Assembly (NCBI RefSeq): GCF_029813775.1
Contig: NZ_JARVKW010000017.1
Location: 62,001 to 126,000 of the forward strand
Direction: 5' to 3'
DNA from: Streptomyces sp. DH24
GTDB taxonomy: Bacteria > Actinomycetota > Actinomycetes > Streptomycetales > Streptomycetaceae
DNA length: 64,000 nt
Of this stretch, positions 32,234 through 40,656 are shown piece by piece (the first letter of the stretch is position 1; every line of letters starts with the position of its first letter). Made by a program: the position numbers and the translations under genes. Below the pieces are notes generated by a model. The model was not told the DNA's origin and did not search any database. It was given only the letters and a program-made list of their open reading frames with translations.

Positions 32234-33316
32234 TCAGCCGATCTCGGTGCCCGTGGCGGACAGCGCCTCGGTCACCGGCTGGAAGAAGGTCTCGCCGCCG
32301 GAGGTGCAGTCGCCGCTGCCGCCGGAGGTGAGGCCGATCGCCTTGTCGCCGGAGAACAGCGAGCCGCCGCTGTCACCGGGCTCGGCGCACACGTCGGTCT
32401 GGATGAGGCCGTTGACGATGTCGCCGTTGCCGTAGTTCACGGTGGCGTCCAGGCCGGTGACCGTGCCGTCGTGCACCTGGGTGGTCGAGCCGCTGCGGGT
32501 GACCTCCATGCCGACGGTGGCCTCGGCGGCACCGCTGATCGCCTGCGAGGAACCGTTGTAGAGGTTCACCTCGCTCGGGTGGTCGACCTGAGCGGTGTAC
32601 TTCACCAGGCCGTAGTCGTCGTCGGGGAAGCTCGAGGCCTCGTTCTCCCCGATGACGTTGCCGGACGAGTCCGACCAGGTGGAGATGCCCTCGGTGCAGT
32701 GACCGGCGGTCAGGAAGTACGGCTCGCCGCCCTTGACGACGTTGAAGCCGAGCGAGCAGCGCCCGCCGTTGCCGGTGATGGCGTCGCCGCCCGAGACGAA
32801 GGGCCTGAACTCGCCCTTGGTGCGCTTGACCTCGACCGTCTGCCCCAGCTCGCCTGCGACCTCGTTCAACTTCGCCAGCTCGGCCTCGGAGACCGTGCGG
32901 TCGGCGGTGACGACGACCTTGTTGGCGGCCACGTCGGTCACCCAGGAGGTGCCCGGAATGGTCGCGTCCTTCTTGAGCGTGGCGTGGGCGCTCTTGAGCT
33001 CGGCGAGGGAGTTCTCGACGATTCTGGCCTTGGCGCCGGCCTCCCGGACGTCCTGCGCGGCGGCCTCGTCGAGCACGTTCACGACGAGGCTCTTGGCCTG
33101 GGCGTCGTAGTAGGTGCCCGCCGCGTCGGCGCCGAGGTCCTGCACGAGAGCCGAGGCGAGCTTTCCGGCCGCCGCGACCGACAGGGTCTTGGGTGCGGCG
33201 GTCTCGGGCGTCTCACTCGCGTTCGCAGTCTGGAAGGTGACTCCCGCGGCGACCAGTGCGGCGATTCCCGCACCTACCACGGCTGCACGCCGCCTGGGTA
33301 TGCGTCGGTGCTTCAA
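32234..33316 (-). CDS. Secreted streptogrisin-like S1 serine protease, long propeptide
   Basis: The 360-residue prepro-protein has a signal peptide (RRAAVVGAGIAALVAAGVTF, cleavage near ANASE), an alpha-lytic-type propeptide (about 40-165) and a chymotrypsin-fold catalytic domain beginning near VSGGDAITGNGGRCSLGF. The triad is His in LTAGHC, Asp in DDDYGLVKY and Ser in EPGDSGGSLF; the end FFQPVTEALSA is typical. The long propeptide recalls SAM-P20-like alkaline proteases. It digests extracellular protein and is cleared of its propeptide autocatalytically. A second streptogrisin gene lies upstream in the same orientation. Confidence 0.95.
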   Translation of the reverse strand: MKHRRIPRRRAAVVGAGIAALVAAGVTFQTANASETPETAAPKTLSVAAAGKLASALVQDLGADAAGTYYDAQAKSLVVNVLDEAAAQDVREAGAKARIVENSLAELKSAHATLKKDATIPGTSWVTDVAANKVVVTADRTVSEAELAKLNEVAGELGQTVEVKRTKGEFRPFVSGGDAITGNGGRCSLGFNVVKGGEPYFLTAGHCTEGISTWSDSSGNVIGENEASSFPDDDYGLVKYTAQVDHPSEVNLYNGSSQAISGAAEATVGMEVTRSGSTTQVHDGTVTGLDATVNYGNGDIVNGLIQTDVCAEPGDSGGSLFSGDKAIGLTSGGSGDCTSGGETFFQPVTEALSATGTEIG

Positions 33317-33795
33317 CTCGCGTCCTCCTGTGGGGGGTCGGCCCGGGAGGTTGTGGGGACCTCACGGACCGGAAGGCGTACGGACACGGAGGCGGCACAC
33401 GACAAAATGCCGCGTCCGTGCCGGTTGAACTGCGCCCACTATTCCGAGGGTTGTAGGGCGCACACAAGGTCGACTTCAGGACGCGCATGCGTCGAGCGTC
33501 ACACGCCCCCACCTTCTTGACTGTTCACGGTCACCCCAGGTCGATTCAATTGCAAACACTACGCATGAGTAACCCGTGCACTGACCGTGAGGTCTAGTCC
33601 TGTCTTGTTTTCGCCCTTACAGCGCCCGAATCAACGCGTGTTGACGCTCAGTCGTCCGAATCCGTACGGCCGGAAGGGAGGGGACTCACGCCACGATGAG
33701 ACGTCGCCACGGGGCACGTGAAGCCGCACAAGTCCATACAAAACCGCACCGGGCCCTACGAATCCGCCTGCGGCCGCATGAAGCCCCCGCACAAG
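33317..33795. other. Intergenic region between the two protease genes
   Basis: About 480 nt without a convincing gene. It should contain the leftward promoter of the 33316 protease. On the minus strand, TTGTGT and AATAGT with 18-nt spacing (around 33440-33475) are a possible -35/-10. The stretch 33541-33610 is relatively AT-rich. The direct repeat AGCCCCCGCACA at 33782 recurs in the terminator. Confidence 0.4.
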
Positions 33796-33835
33796 GGTGA
33801 GCCCCCGCACAGCGATCGCTGTGCGGGGGCTCACC
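33796..33835. terminator. 40-bp perfect palindrome terminator after streptogrisin gene
   Basis: Twenty bases (half-site GGTGAGCCCCCGCACAGCGA) are followed by their exact reverse complement, 62 nt downstream of the leftward protease stop at 33898. As RNA it makes a very stable stem. Confidence 0.85.
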
Positions 33836-33897
33836 TGCTGCCGGCCGTGGAACGGGCCGTCAGGATCGGCCGTGCGGTGGTGCCGGTGGGGCGCCGG

Positions 33898-34806
33898 TCA
33901 GTAGACGCTGACGCCGTAGGCGCTGAGCGCCTCGGTGACCGGCTGGAAGAAGGTCGTGCCGCCGGAGGAGCAGTTGCCGCTGCCGCCCGAGGTCAGACCG
34001 TACGCGGTGCCGTTGCTGCCGTAGAGCGAGCCGCCGGAGTCGCCGGGCTCGGCGCAGACGTTGGTCTGGATCAGACCGTAGACGACGTCGCCGCCGCCGT
34101 AGTTCACGGTCGCGTTGAGGGCGGTGACCCGGCCGCTGTGCGTGCCGGTGGTGGAGCCGTCACGGATGACGGTGGTGCCGACGGCGGGCGTGGCCGCACG
34201 GGTGATGTCCACGCCGTTCGCGGTGCCGGGCTTGCTGATCGAGGTGTTGGTGTACCGGACGATGCCGTAGTCGTTACCCGGGAAGCTGGATCCGCTGGTC
34301 GAGCCGAGGACCGTGGTGCGCGACGAGTTGGCGTACCAGGTGCCCGTGCCGTTGGTGCAGTGGCCGGCCGTCAGGAAGTACTGGGTGCCCGCGCTGTTGC
34401 GGACGTTGAAGCCGAGGGAGCAGCGCCCGCTGCCCGAGTAGATGGCGTCACCGCCCTGGATCAGCTTGGTGAACTTGCCGGGGGTGCGCTTGATCGTGAG
34501 GGCGCCGGCGTTGGCTCCGGCCTCCTCCTTGATCTTGGCTATCTCGGCCTGGGAGACCGTGCTGTCGGCGGTGACGACGACCCGGCCGGTCTTGCTGTCG
34601 ACGGCCCAGGCGGTGCCCGCGACGTCGGCGTCCAGCACCGCGGCGCTGGCGCTCTTGAGCTGGGTGGCACTGAAGGTGGCCGGGGTCTCCGACGCGTTCG
34701 CGCTGGGGATCGCGATGGCGGCCGCGGCCACGATGCCGGTGGAAACGGCGATCAGCCGGGTCCGTCTCGTGATGCCGCTGCGGGGGGTGGTGCGCTTGAT
34801 CCTCAC
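33898..34806 (-). CDS. sprB: Streptogrisin B-like secreted serine protease
   Basis: The 302-residue precursor closely follows S. griseus protease B as I recall it: MRIKRTTPRSG start, signal end near SANASE, propeptide with FSATQLKSAS and RTPGKFTKLI, then mature GGDAIYSGSGRCSLGF. The catalytic residues are His in FLTAGHC, Asp in GNDYGIVRYT and Ser in EPGDSGGSLY; the end is SSGGTTFFQPVTEALSAYGV. The GTG start at 34806 has GGAGG 8 nt upstream. This chymotrypsin-like endopeptidase is secreted and self-processed. The symbol is based on remembered similarity. Confidence 0.93.
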   Translation of the reverse strand: MRIKRTTPRSGITRRTRLIAVSTGIVAAAAIAIPSANASETPATFSATQLKSASAAVLDADVAGTAWAVDSKTGRVVVTADSTVSQAEIAKIKEEAGANAGALTIKRTPGKFTKLIQGGDAIYSGSGRCSLGFNVRNSAGTQYFLTAGHCTNGTGTWYANSSRTTVLGSTSGSSFPGNDYGIVRYTNTSISKPGTANGVDITRAATPAVGTTVIRDGSTTGTHSGRVTALNATVNYGGGDVVYGLIQTNVCAEPGDSGGSLYGSNGTAYGLTSGGSGNCSSGGTTFFQPVTEALSAYGVSVY

Positions 34807-35119
34807 TTGTCGTTCCTCCACATGGGAAGTCGGGGGCCCTCGTGGGGTTGGGGCCCGTGAGGCGCAGTCGGAGGCGACGACGGAGTCCGGATTCCGAACG
34901 CGTCGTGCCCCTGACAAGCGCTGGAGGGAGTATTCGGCCGAGCGGCCGGTTGCCGCAAGAGGACCTTTCGGACGTCAACCTTTTACCCACCTATGACCGT
35001 TCGACATCCACACCTCCTTCACACCCGGACCCGTCCTCCGCTGCCGGACGGCGGGAAGAGGCAAGGGAGGCGGTCGGCGGACGCGCACGGCGACGGCGGC
35101 CCGCCCGCCTGACAGGGCG
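34807..35119. other. Intergenic region upstream of streptogrisin B-like gene
   Basis: About 310 nt hold the leftward promoter of the protease and the 3' flank of the DUF5685 gene. Minus-strand TTGACG near 34975 and a TCATAG-like element near 34994 are the only promoter-like words. No gene or strong repeat is seen. Confidence 0.35.
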
Positions 35120-36316
35120 TCAGCAGCTGCAGTCGCACCCGCACCCGTCGCAGCAGCCGTCCTCCCCGCAGCAACTGCAGCACTCGCAGCAGCTGCAGCA
35201 GTCACCGCAGCCGGTGCAGTCGCCGTTGGTGCACAGCCCCTCCCGGCGCTGCCGCGACCAGGGCCCCTCGAACTCGCCGCAGCAGAACTGGCAGGTGCAG
35301 GCCAGCCCCAGCCAGACGGCGCAGCCGGCGAGCAGCCCGCGCCGGTCGCGGCGCGGCGGCTCCGGCGGCAGCGGCGCACCGGGGCCGTGGGGTCCGCCGG
35401 GCGGCGCGTACGGCCCGCTCGGCGGCGGCCCGTACGGCCCGGGGCGGCCGTGCGCGCAGGAGGCGGTGCCGAAGGCCCGGTCGACGGAGGCGGGCAGTTC
35501 GTGCACGAGCAGCCGGTGTGCGAGCCGGCCCTCGGTGAACTCGACCTCGCGCAGCGCGAGCCGGATGCCGTGCACGGCGTCGTCCGCGAGCCGCCGGGCC
35601 TCGGTGAGCGAGGTGCCGGTGGCCGTGAGCGGGTTCCAGGCGCCTGCCGCGGCGTCGGACTCGCGGTCCTCGACGGCGTCCAGCAGATGCGCCAGCCGCC
35701 CGAAGAGACGGCCGGCCTCGGCGAGCGGACCGGCGTTGTACGGCCGGCCCGCCAGCACCGCGGTGTGCGCGAAGGCCGCCGCGGTGGCGGTCTCGGCCGG
35801 TTCGGTCACGGCGAGGAGCGGCGTCCCGGGCCCGGCGAGCGCCTCCAGGCCGGCCTGCCGGTCCACGGCGTCGACGAGGACGGCGGTGTCGAACCCGACG
35901 GCGCAGCCGGCGCGCTCCCCCGCCCTGCCCCAGCTCGCGGCGACCCGGCGCGCGGCGAGCGACACCGGGCGGCGGGCCAGCAGCCCGTCGCCGTCGGCGA
36001 CGTGGTCGCGCACCTTGGCGGAGGCGAGCACCAGCGAGACGGCCGCCGCGAGCCGCGCGCCCTCACCCTGTGCGACGGACGCGGTGCGCATGCCGCGCAG
36101 CGGACACGGCCCGGCCGTGCGCCGCCATCCTTTCGAGCGTTCGGCCTGAGCCTCCGTCAGAACCGAGACGAGCAGCCCGTCGTAGTTCGTGACGACCCGC
36201 GCGAACTGACCGTGATCTCCGCGCAGTGCCAGGCAGAGCCCGCACAAATGCGCCATCCACTGGGTCGCGAGACCCTCACCGAGCCTGTGCCGACAGGGCC
36301 TGACTATTCCGAACAC
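35120..36316 (-). CDS. DUF5685 family protein with Cys-rich C-terminal tail
   Basis: The 398-residue protein begins with the DUF5685 signature: MFGIVRPCRHRL, a CxxC in HLCGLCLALRGDHGQFARV, NYDGLLVSVLTEAQ and a later GPCPLRG. The middle is helical with acidic motifs (LLDAVEDRESDAAAGAWNPL). After a Pro/Gly-rich linker, a hydrophobic segment (GLLAGCAVWLGLACTC) leads to a tail in which 17 of the final 37 residues are Cys (pairs such as DCCSCCECCSCC and GCGCDCSC). That could bind metal like a metallothionein or form iron-sulfur/disulfide networks. The function of DUF5685 is unknown. The gene diverges from the sepF-like gene. Confidence 0.8.
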   Translation of the reverse strand: MFGIVRPCRHRLGEGLATQWMAHLCGLCLALRGDHGQFARVVTNYDGLLVSVLTEAQAERSKGWRRTAGPCPLRGMRTASVAQGEGARLAAAVSLVLASAKVRDHVADGDGLLARRPVSLAARRVAASWGRAGERAGCAVGFDTAVLVDAVDRQAGLEALAGPGTPLLAVTEPAETATAAAFAHTAVLAGRPYNAGPLAEAGRLFGRLAHLLDAVEDRESDAAAGAWNPLTATGTSLTEARRLADDAVHGIRLALREVEFTEGRLAHRLLVHELPASVDRAFGTASCAHGRPGPYGPPPSGPYAPPGGPHGPGAPLPPEPPRRDRRGLLAGCAVWLGLACTCQFCCGEFEGPWSRQRREGLCTNGDCTGCGDCCSCCECCSCCGEDGCCDGCGCDCSC

Positions 36317-36606
36317 GACGCTTCCCCCGTTGATCGACGTGCGTGATCGACCGCATCGTATCGGCCACTTCGTTCACCCGTACGCGCCGTCCGTCACCCG
36401 TCCGCCGAGAAGAATCATATTTCACTCACAGTCAGCAGCGGTTTACCGCAAGACCCTTGGGAAACATGGACTCTCGACGGACCGGCCGTGCACCAGTACC
36501 GTCACAAACCCCCCGCGCGGCGACTATCCACTTGGCGCGCCATCCGCATCATGGACGACCATAGGGGTGCGGAAAGCAGATAAGACCGCTGTGAGAGGAG
36601 GCGTCC

Positions 36607-37044
36607 ATGGGATCGGTGCGCAAGGCGAGTGCGTGGCTCGGCCTCGTCGACGACAACGATGACGAGCGCTACTACGACGACGACACTTACGAGGGGACCG
36701 AATCCGGGGACGCCTGGGTCACCGACCCGCGCGTGAAGGTGGCCTCGGACACCGCCGAGGAGAAGGGCCGCCGGATCGGCACGGTCACCCCGGACAGCTT
36801 CCGGGACGCGCGTGCCATCGGTGAGCTGTTCCGGGACGGGGTCCCCGTCATCATGAACCTGACGGCCATGGAGGCCGCCGACGCCAAGCGCGTCGTCGAC
36901 TTCGCGGCCGGGCTCATCTTCGGCCTGCGCGGTTCGATCGACCGCGTTTCCAACCGGGTGTTCCTGCTGACGCCCGCCGACACGGAGATCATCAGCGGCG
37001 AACCCGCCGCGCACCGCACGGACGGCTTTTTCAACCAGAGCTGA
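36607..37044 (+). CDS. sflA: SepF-like cell division protein (SflA-like)
   Basis: The 145-residue protein has an N-terminal amphipathic membrane-targeting segment (MGSVRKASAWLGLVDD), an acidic disordered linker and the SepF globular domain (IGTVTPDSFRDARAIGELFR, VPVIMNLTAMEAADAKRVVD, GLRGSIDRVSNRVFLL). SepF anchors FtsZ to the membrane. Streptomyces has a main sepF in the dcw cluster and two extra SepF-like genes; the genomic setting here fits SflA. It stands alone rather than beside ftsZ, which supports a paralogue role in placing FtsZ/DivIVA. SD GAGGAGG is strong. Confidence 0.88.
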   Translation: MGSVRKASAWLGLVDDNDDERYYDDDTYEGTESGDAWVTDPRVKVASDTAEEKGRRIGTVTPDSFRDARAIGELFRDGVPVIMNLTAMEAADAKRVVDFAAGLIFGLRGSIDRVSNRVFLLTPADTEIISGEPAAHRTDGFFNQS

Positions 37045-37070
37045 GGCAGGGCCGCTCACCGGCCCTGCCT
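37044..37070. terminator. Hairpin between sflA-like and acyl-CoA dehydrogenase genes
   Basis: An 11-bp stem (AGGCAGGGCCG / CGGCCCTGCCT) with a 5-nt loop begins in the sflA-like stop codon and separates convergent genes. Confidence 0.8.
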
Positions 37071-37087
37071 TCGCGGGGTCCGCCGGT

Positions 37088-38278
37088 CTACCGGAACGCG
37101 TCGAGTCCGGTGAGCGCCTTGCCCAGCACGAGCTGGTGCATTTCGACGGTGCCCTCGTAGGTGAGCACCGATTCGAGGTTGGTCGCGTGCCGCATCACGG
37201 GATATTCGAGCGAGATCCCGTTGGCACCCAGAATGGTCCGGGCCGTACGGCAGATGTCGATGGCCTCTCGCACATTGTTGAGCTTGCCGAAGCTGACCTG
37301 CTCCGGACGCAGGCGGCCGGCGTCCATGCGCCGCCCGAGATGGTGGGCGAGCAGAATCCCCTTGTGCAGTTCGACCGCCATGTCGGCCAGTTTGGCCTGC
37401 GTCAGCTGGAAACCGCCGATGGGCCGGCCGAACTGCTCCCGTGACCTGGCGTAGTCGACGGCGGCCTCGAAACAGGAGCGGGCGGCACCCATCGCGCCCC
37501 ACACGATGCCGTAGCGGGCGTGGGTCAGGCAGCTGAGCGGGCCGCGCAGTCCGGTCACCTCCGGCAGGACGGCATCGGCGGGCAACCGCACGTCGTCCAT
37601 GACGAGTTCGCTGGTGACGGACGCCCGCAGGGACCACTTGTGCTTGATCTCGGGCGCGGAGAACCCGGCGCTGTCGGTCGGGACGACGAAACCGCGGATG
37701 CCGTCGTCGGTCTGCGCCCAGACCACGGCGACCCCGGCGACCGAGCCGTTGGTGATCCACATCTTGCGGCCGTTGAGGACCCAGTCGCCGCCGTCCTTCT
37801 TGGCGTACGTCCGCATGGCCGCGGGGTCGGAGCCGTGGTCGGGCTCGGTCAGTCCGAAGCACCCGATGACCTCACCGGCGGCCATGCGCGGCAGCCAGTG
37901 CTGCTTCTGCTCCTCGCTGCCGAACCGGTGGACGGCGTACATGGCGAGCGAGCCCTGCACGGAGACCAGGGAGCGGATCCCGGAGTCGGCGGCCTCCAGT
38001 TCCAGACAGGCGAGCCCGTACTGCACGGCGCTCGCGCCCGCGCAGCCGTATCCCTTCAGGGACATGCCGAGCGCGCCGACGGAGCCCAGTTCGCGGGCGA
38101 GTTCGCGGATGCCGGGCAGCTCGCCCTTCTCGTACCAGTCGGCGACGTACGGCAGCACACGGTCGGCGGCCCAGGCCCGCACGGTGTCCCGGACGGCGAG
38201 GTCCTCGGGCTCCAGCAGGTCGTCGACGCCGAGGGGGTCGGCGGGATCGAACGGGGGCAACGACGAGGACCTGGACAT
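37088..38278 (-). CDS. gcdH: Acyl-CoA dehydrogenase, glutaryl-CoA dehydrogenase type
   Basis: The 396-residue FAD enzyme likely converts glutaryl-CoA to crotonyl-CoA in lysine/tryptophan breakdown. The family blocks are CFGLTEPDHGSDPAAM and WVLNGRKMWITNGSVA (FAD contacts), ARYGIVWGAMGAARSCFE, YARSREQFGRPIGGFQLTQ, and the catalytic Glu in LTYEGTVEMHQLVLGKALTG. That last motif is the glutaryl-CoA type. The ATG at 38278 has GGAGGG about 8 nt upstream. A perfect short palindrome lies in the promoter, suggesting TetR-type control. The glutaryl assignment over other acyl-CoA substrates is inference. Confidence 0.87.
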   Translation of the reverse strand: MSRSSSLPPFDPADPLGVDDLLEPEDLAVRDTVRAWAADRVLPYVADWYEKGELPGIRELARELGSVGALGMSLKGYGCAGASAVQYGLACLELEAADSGIRSLVSVQGSLAMYAVHRFGSEEQKQHWLPRMAAGEVIGCFGLTEPDHGSDPAAMRTYAKKDGGDWVLNGRKMWITNGSVAGVAVVWAQTDDGIRGFVVPTDSAGFSAPEIKHKWSLRASVTSELVMDDVRLPADAVLPEVTGLRGPLSCLTHARYGIVWGAMGAARSCFEAAVDYARSREQFGRPIGGFQLTQAKLADMAVELHKGILLAHHLGRRMDAGRLRPEQVSFGKLNNVREAIDICRTARTILGANGISLEYPVMRHATNLESVLTYEGTVEMHQLVLGKALTGLDAFR

Positions 38279-38302
38279 GGGGGCACCCTCCGGCAGCGAA
38301 AA

Positions 38303-38317
38303 ACTAGCACCGCTAGT
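38303..38317. promoter_or_regulatory. Operator palindrome ACTAGC-N3-GCTAGT
   Basis: A perfect 6-bp inverted repeat with 3-nt spacer lies 25-39 nt upstream of the acyl-CoA dehydrogenase start. TetR repressors frequently bind such sites. No regulator gene is adjacent. Confidence 0.5.
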
Positions 38318-38365
38318 CACGACGGCTTCCGACGTTACGACGCAGTGTCCCGCACGTCCACTCCC

Positions 38366-39979
38366 TCAGCGGGCCGTGACCGGCGGCGCGTGGGCGGGCG
38401 CCTCGGCCTCGCGCGGTCCCGGCAGGCCCACCGCCTGGGCGTCGCAGTGCATCAGCCGCGGCAGCCGCAGTGCCATCACCGCGCCCAGCAGCAACAGCCC
38501 CGCGCTCACCAGCAGCGTCACGTGCAGCCCGTGCACGAAGGCGTCCCGCGCCGCCACCCGCAGGGCACCGCCGACGGGCCCGCCGAGCTGCGCGGCGACC
38601 TCGTAGGCCTCCCCCAGCGAGTGCGACGCGGCGGCCGACGCCGACGACGGCACCCCGGGCACGGACGTGAGCCCGGGCGCGTAGGCCGCGTTCATCACGC
38701 TGCCGAGCAGGGCGATGCCGATTCCGGCGCCGAGCTGGTAGGACGTCTCGCCGATGGCCGCGGCCCCGCCCGCCTGCTCCGGCGGCGCCTCGCTCAGCAT
38801 CGACTCGTAGGCACCGAACAGGGTGGTCTCCAGGCCGAAGCCGAGCAGGACGAAGCCGGACAGCAGCAGCGCGCAGTTGTCCGCGGTACCCATGGCCGTC
38901 AGCAGCACCACCGCGCCCGCCGTCAGGCAGAACCCGAAGCACACCATGCGGCGCGGCCCGAACCGGCGCAGCATCCGCGCGCCCGCAAGACCGGCCGCCA
39001 TCGCCGCGAAGGTCAGCGGCACCAGCCGCAGGCCCGTCTCCAGCGGGGACAGGCCCAGCACCAGTTGCAGATACTGCGCGGCGATCAGCTCGAGACCGAC
39101 CAGCGCGAGCATCGCCAGCACGATGCAGCCGACGGACGTGCTGAACGCGGGCCGTCCGAACATGCGCAGGTCCACCAGGGGCTGCGGGCGTCGCCGCTGC
39201 CGCCGTACGAAGAGGACCAGCAGGGCCGCGCCCGCCACCAGCGGCAGCACGGTCAACACGCTGCCGGGCGGCTCGCCGCCGCCGAGCCGTTTCACGCCCA
39301 GCACCACGCCGAACAGCCCGGCCGCCGCCATCAGCGCGCCGACCACGTCCCAGGGGCCCGCGCCGTCGCCCTTCGACTCGGGCAGCAGCAGCCGGCCCAC
39401 CGGCAGGCTGACCAGCATCAGCGGGATGTTGACGAAGAAGACCGAGCCCCACCAGAAGTGCTCCAGCAGGAAGCCGCCGAGCAGCGGTCCGACCGCGGCG
39501 CCCACCGCGGCGACGGCGCTCCAGATGCCGATGGCCAGGGCCCTCTCCCGCCGGTCGGGGAAGACCTGCCGCAGGATCGACAGCGTGGCGGGCATGATCA
39601 TGGCGCCGCCGACGCCGAGCAGCGCCCGTGCCGCGATGAGCACCTGGGCGCTGTCCGCGACGGCCGCCATGCCGGAGGCGACGCCGAACAGGGCGTAGCC
39701 GAGGAGCAGGACGCGTCTGCGGCCGACGCGGTCGCCGAGCGTGCCGAAGAGGATCAGCAGCGACGCGCAGACGAGCGGGTAGGCGTCGACGATCCAGAGC
39801 AGCTCCATCGCGCCGGGCCTGAGGTCCTCCGTGACGGCGGGGACGGCGACGTGCAGCACGGTCGCGTCGACGGCGACCAGCAGCAGGCTGACGCAGAGGA
39901 CGACGAGGACCACCCAGCGGTTGGCACCGGCCCCGGCCGCCCGACGGCGCAGCGCGGCGGCCGTGGTCGTCCCGGACAT
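38366..39979 (-). CDS. MFS transporter, DHA2 (14-TM) drug efflux family
   Basis: The 537-residue protein has 14 hydrophobic helices. Conserved items are LLVAVDATVLHVAVPA in TM1, motif A LGDRVGRRRVLLLGYALFG, ARALLGVGGAMIMPATLSIL, and motif C GIWSAVAAVGAAVGPLLGGFLLEHFWW, shown here only in part as VAAVGAAVGPLLGGF. These identify proton-driven DHA2 efflux pumps related to QacA/EmrB. The exported compound is unknown. The ATG at 39979 has GGGAGG 8 nt upstream. No dedicated TetR gene adjoins. Confidence 0.88.
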   Translation of the reverse strand: MSGTTTAAALRRRAAGAGANRWVVLVVLCVSLLLVAVDATVLHVAVPAVTEDLRPGAMELLWIVDAYPLVCASLLILFGTLGDRVGRRRVLLLGYALFGVASGMAAVADSAQVLIAARALLGVGGAMIMPATLSILRQVFPDRRERALAIGIWSAVAAVGAAVGPLLGGFLLEHFWWGSVFFVNIPLMLVSLPVGRLLLPESKGDGAGPWDVVGALMAAAGLFGVVLGVKRLGGGEPPGSVLTVLPLVAGAALLVLFVRRQRRRPQPLVDLRMFGRPAFSTSVGCIVLAMLALVGLELIAAQYLQLVLGLSPLETGLRLVPLTFAAMAAGLAGARMLRRFGPRRMVCFGFCLTAGAVVLLTAMGTADNCALLLSGFVLLGFGLETTLFGAYESMLSEAPPEQAGGAAAIGETSYQLGAGIGIALLGSVMNAAYAPGLTSVPGVPSSASAAASHSLGEAYEVAAQLGGPVGGALRVAARDAFVHGLHVTLLVSAGLLLLGAVMALRLPRLMHCDAQAVGLPGPREAEAPAHAPPVTAR

Positions 39980-40656
39980 GTACGTACCTCCCAGAAGCTC
40001 CCTCGCGGTCGGCGGGCTCACGGGGTGGGGACTCCCGTGACTCGGCCGGGGAGGAGCGGTGGTCCCCGGCCCGCGCATCGAAGCGAGTGACACGTCAGGG
40101 TACGCGAGTTCGTCCGGGTGCCGAGTGGCGGACCTCTCACAGCCCGCGCCCAGGAGTGTGGCGTACGCCACTCCCACTCCCCGCCCGCGCGGACGCCGGA
40201 CCCACAGGAGCATTCACCAAAATGCGTGGTAAAAGCAGGCAAATTGGGCGCAGTGAATTCCGGCCTCGCCGACCGGGCCCGCCTCGCGAGGCATCGTCGC
40301 TGGCCAGAGGCGTGCGTGCACGCGTACAGGGGCCCGGGGGCCCGCATTTCGCGGGTTGTATCGTGCGGTTGAACGGTTGAATAGGCGGCGCCCTTCCCCC
40401 CTCTTCCGGCCGTTAATCACCACGGCTTGCGCGTGTTCGCGTGCCAGGACTTCCAGGTGGCGGGGCGGTAAATCGCCGAGGAACACCGATCCACCGCGAA
40501 ATGAAGTTCAGGGCCTTTGATCCCGGATTTCGGCGGCAAAGGAACCATTTGGCACACGGGAGAAGGTGCTGTTTGAGGCGAAGACCACATCACATAGGCA
40601 TTACAAACCCTTCCGTCTGGCCAATCCGCCTACCGGGGCCATGTAGCGTCGATTGG
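39980..40656. other. Long intergenic region between DHA2 exporter and PAP2 genes
   Basis: About 680 nt between divergent genes. Several stretches (40201-40255, 40490-40650) are less GC-rich than coding DNA, and no frame has convincing codon bias. Near 40371 the sequence CGGTTGAA occurs twice in 10 bp. A TGTAGCG element at about 40642, close to the GTG at 40657, may be the -10 of a nearly leaderless PAP2 transcript. No RNA gene is recognised. Confidence 0.4.

Noticed and set aside
33317..33900. tRNA or small RNA in the protease spacer
   Set aside because: No cloverleaf arms or TpsiC-like GGTTCGA word were found; the only strong structure is the terminator palindrome.
33718..34860. 380-codon plus-strand frame over the streptogrisin B-like gene
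   Set aside because: It is the complement of a protease with a complete triad; the amino-acid content is unnatural.
40214..40486. 90-codon minus-strand frame in the long intergenic region
   Set aside because: It has no SD, atypical codon use and no recognisable domain.
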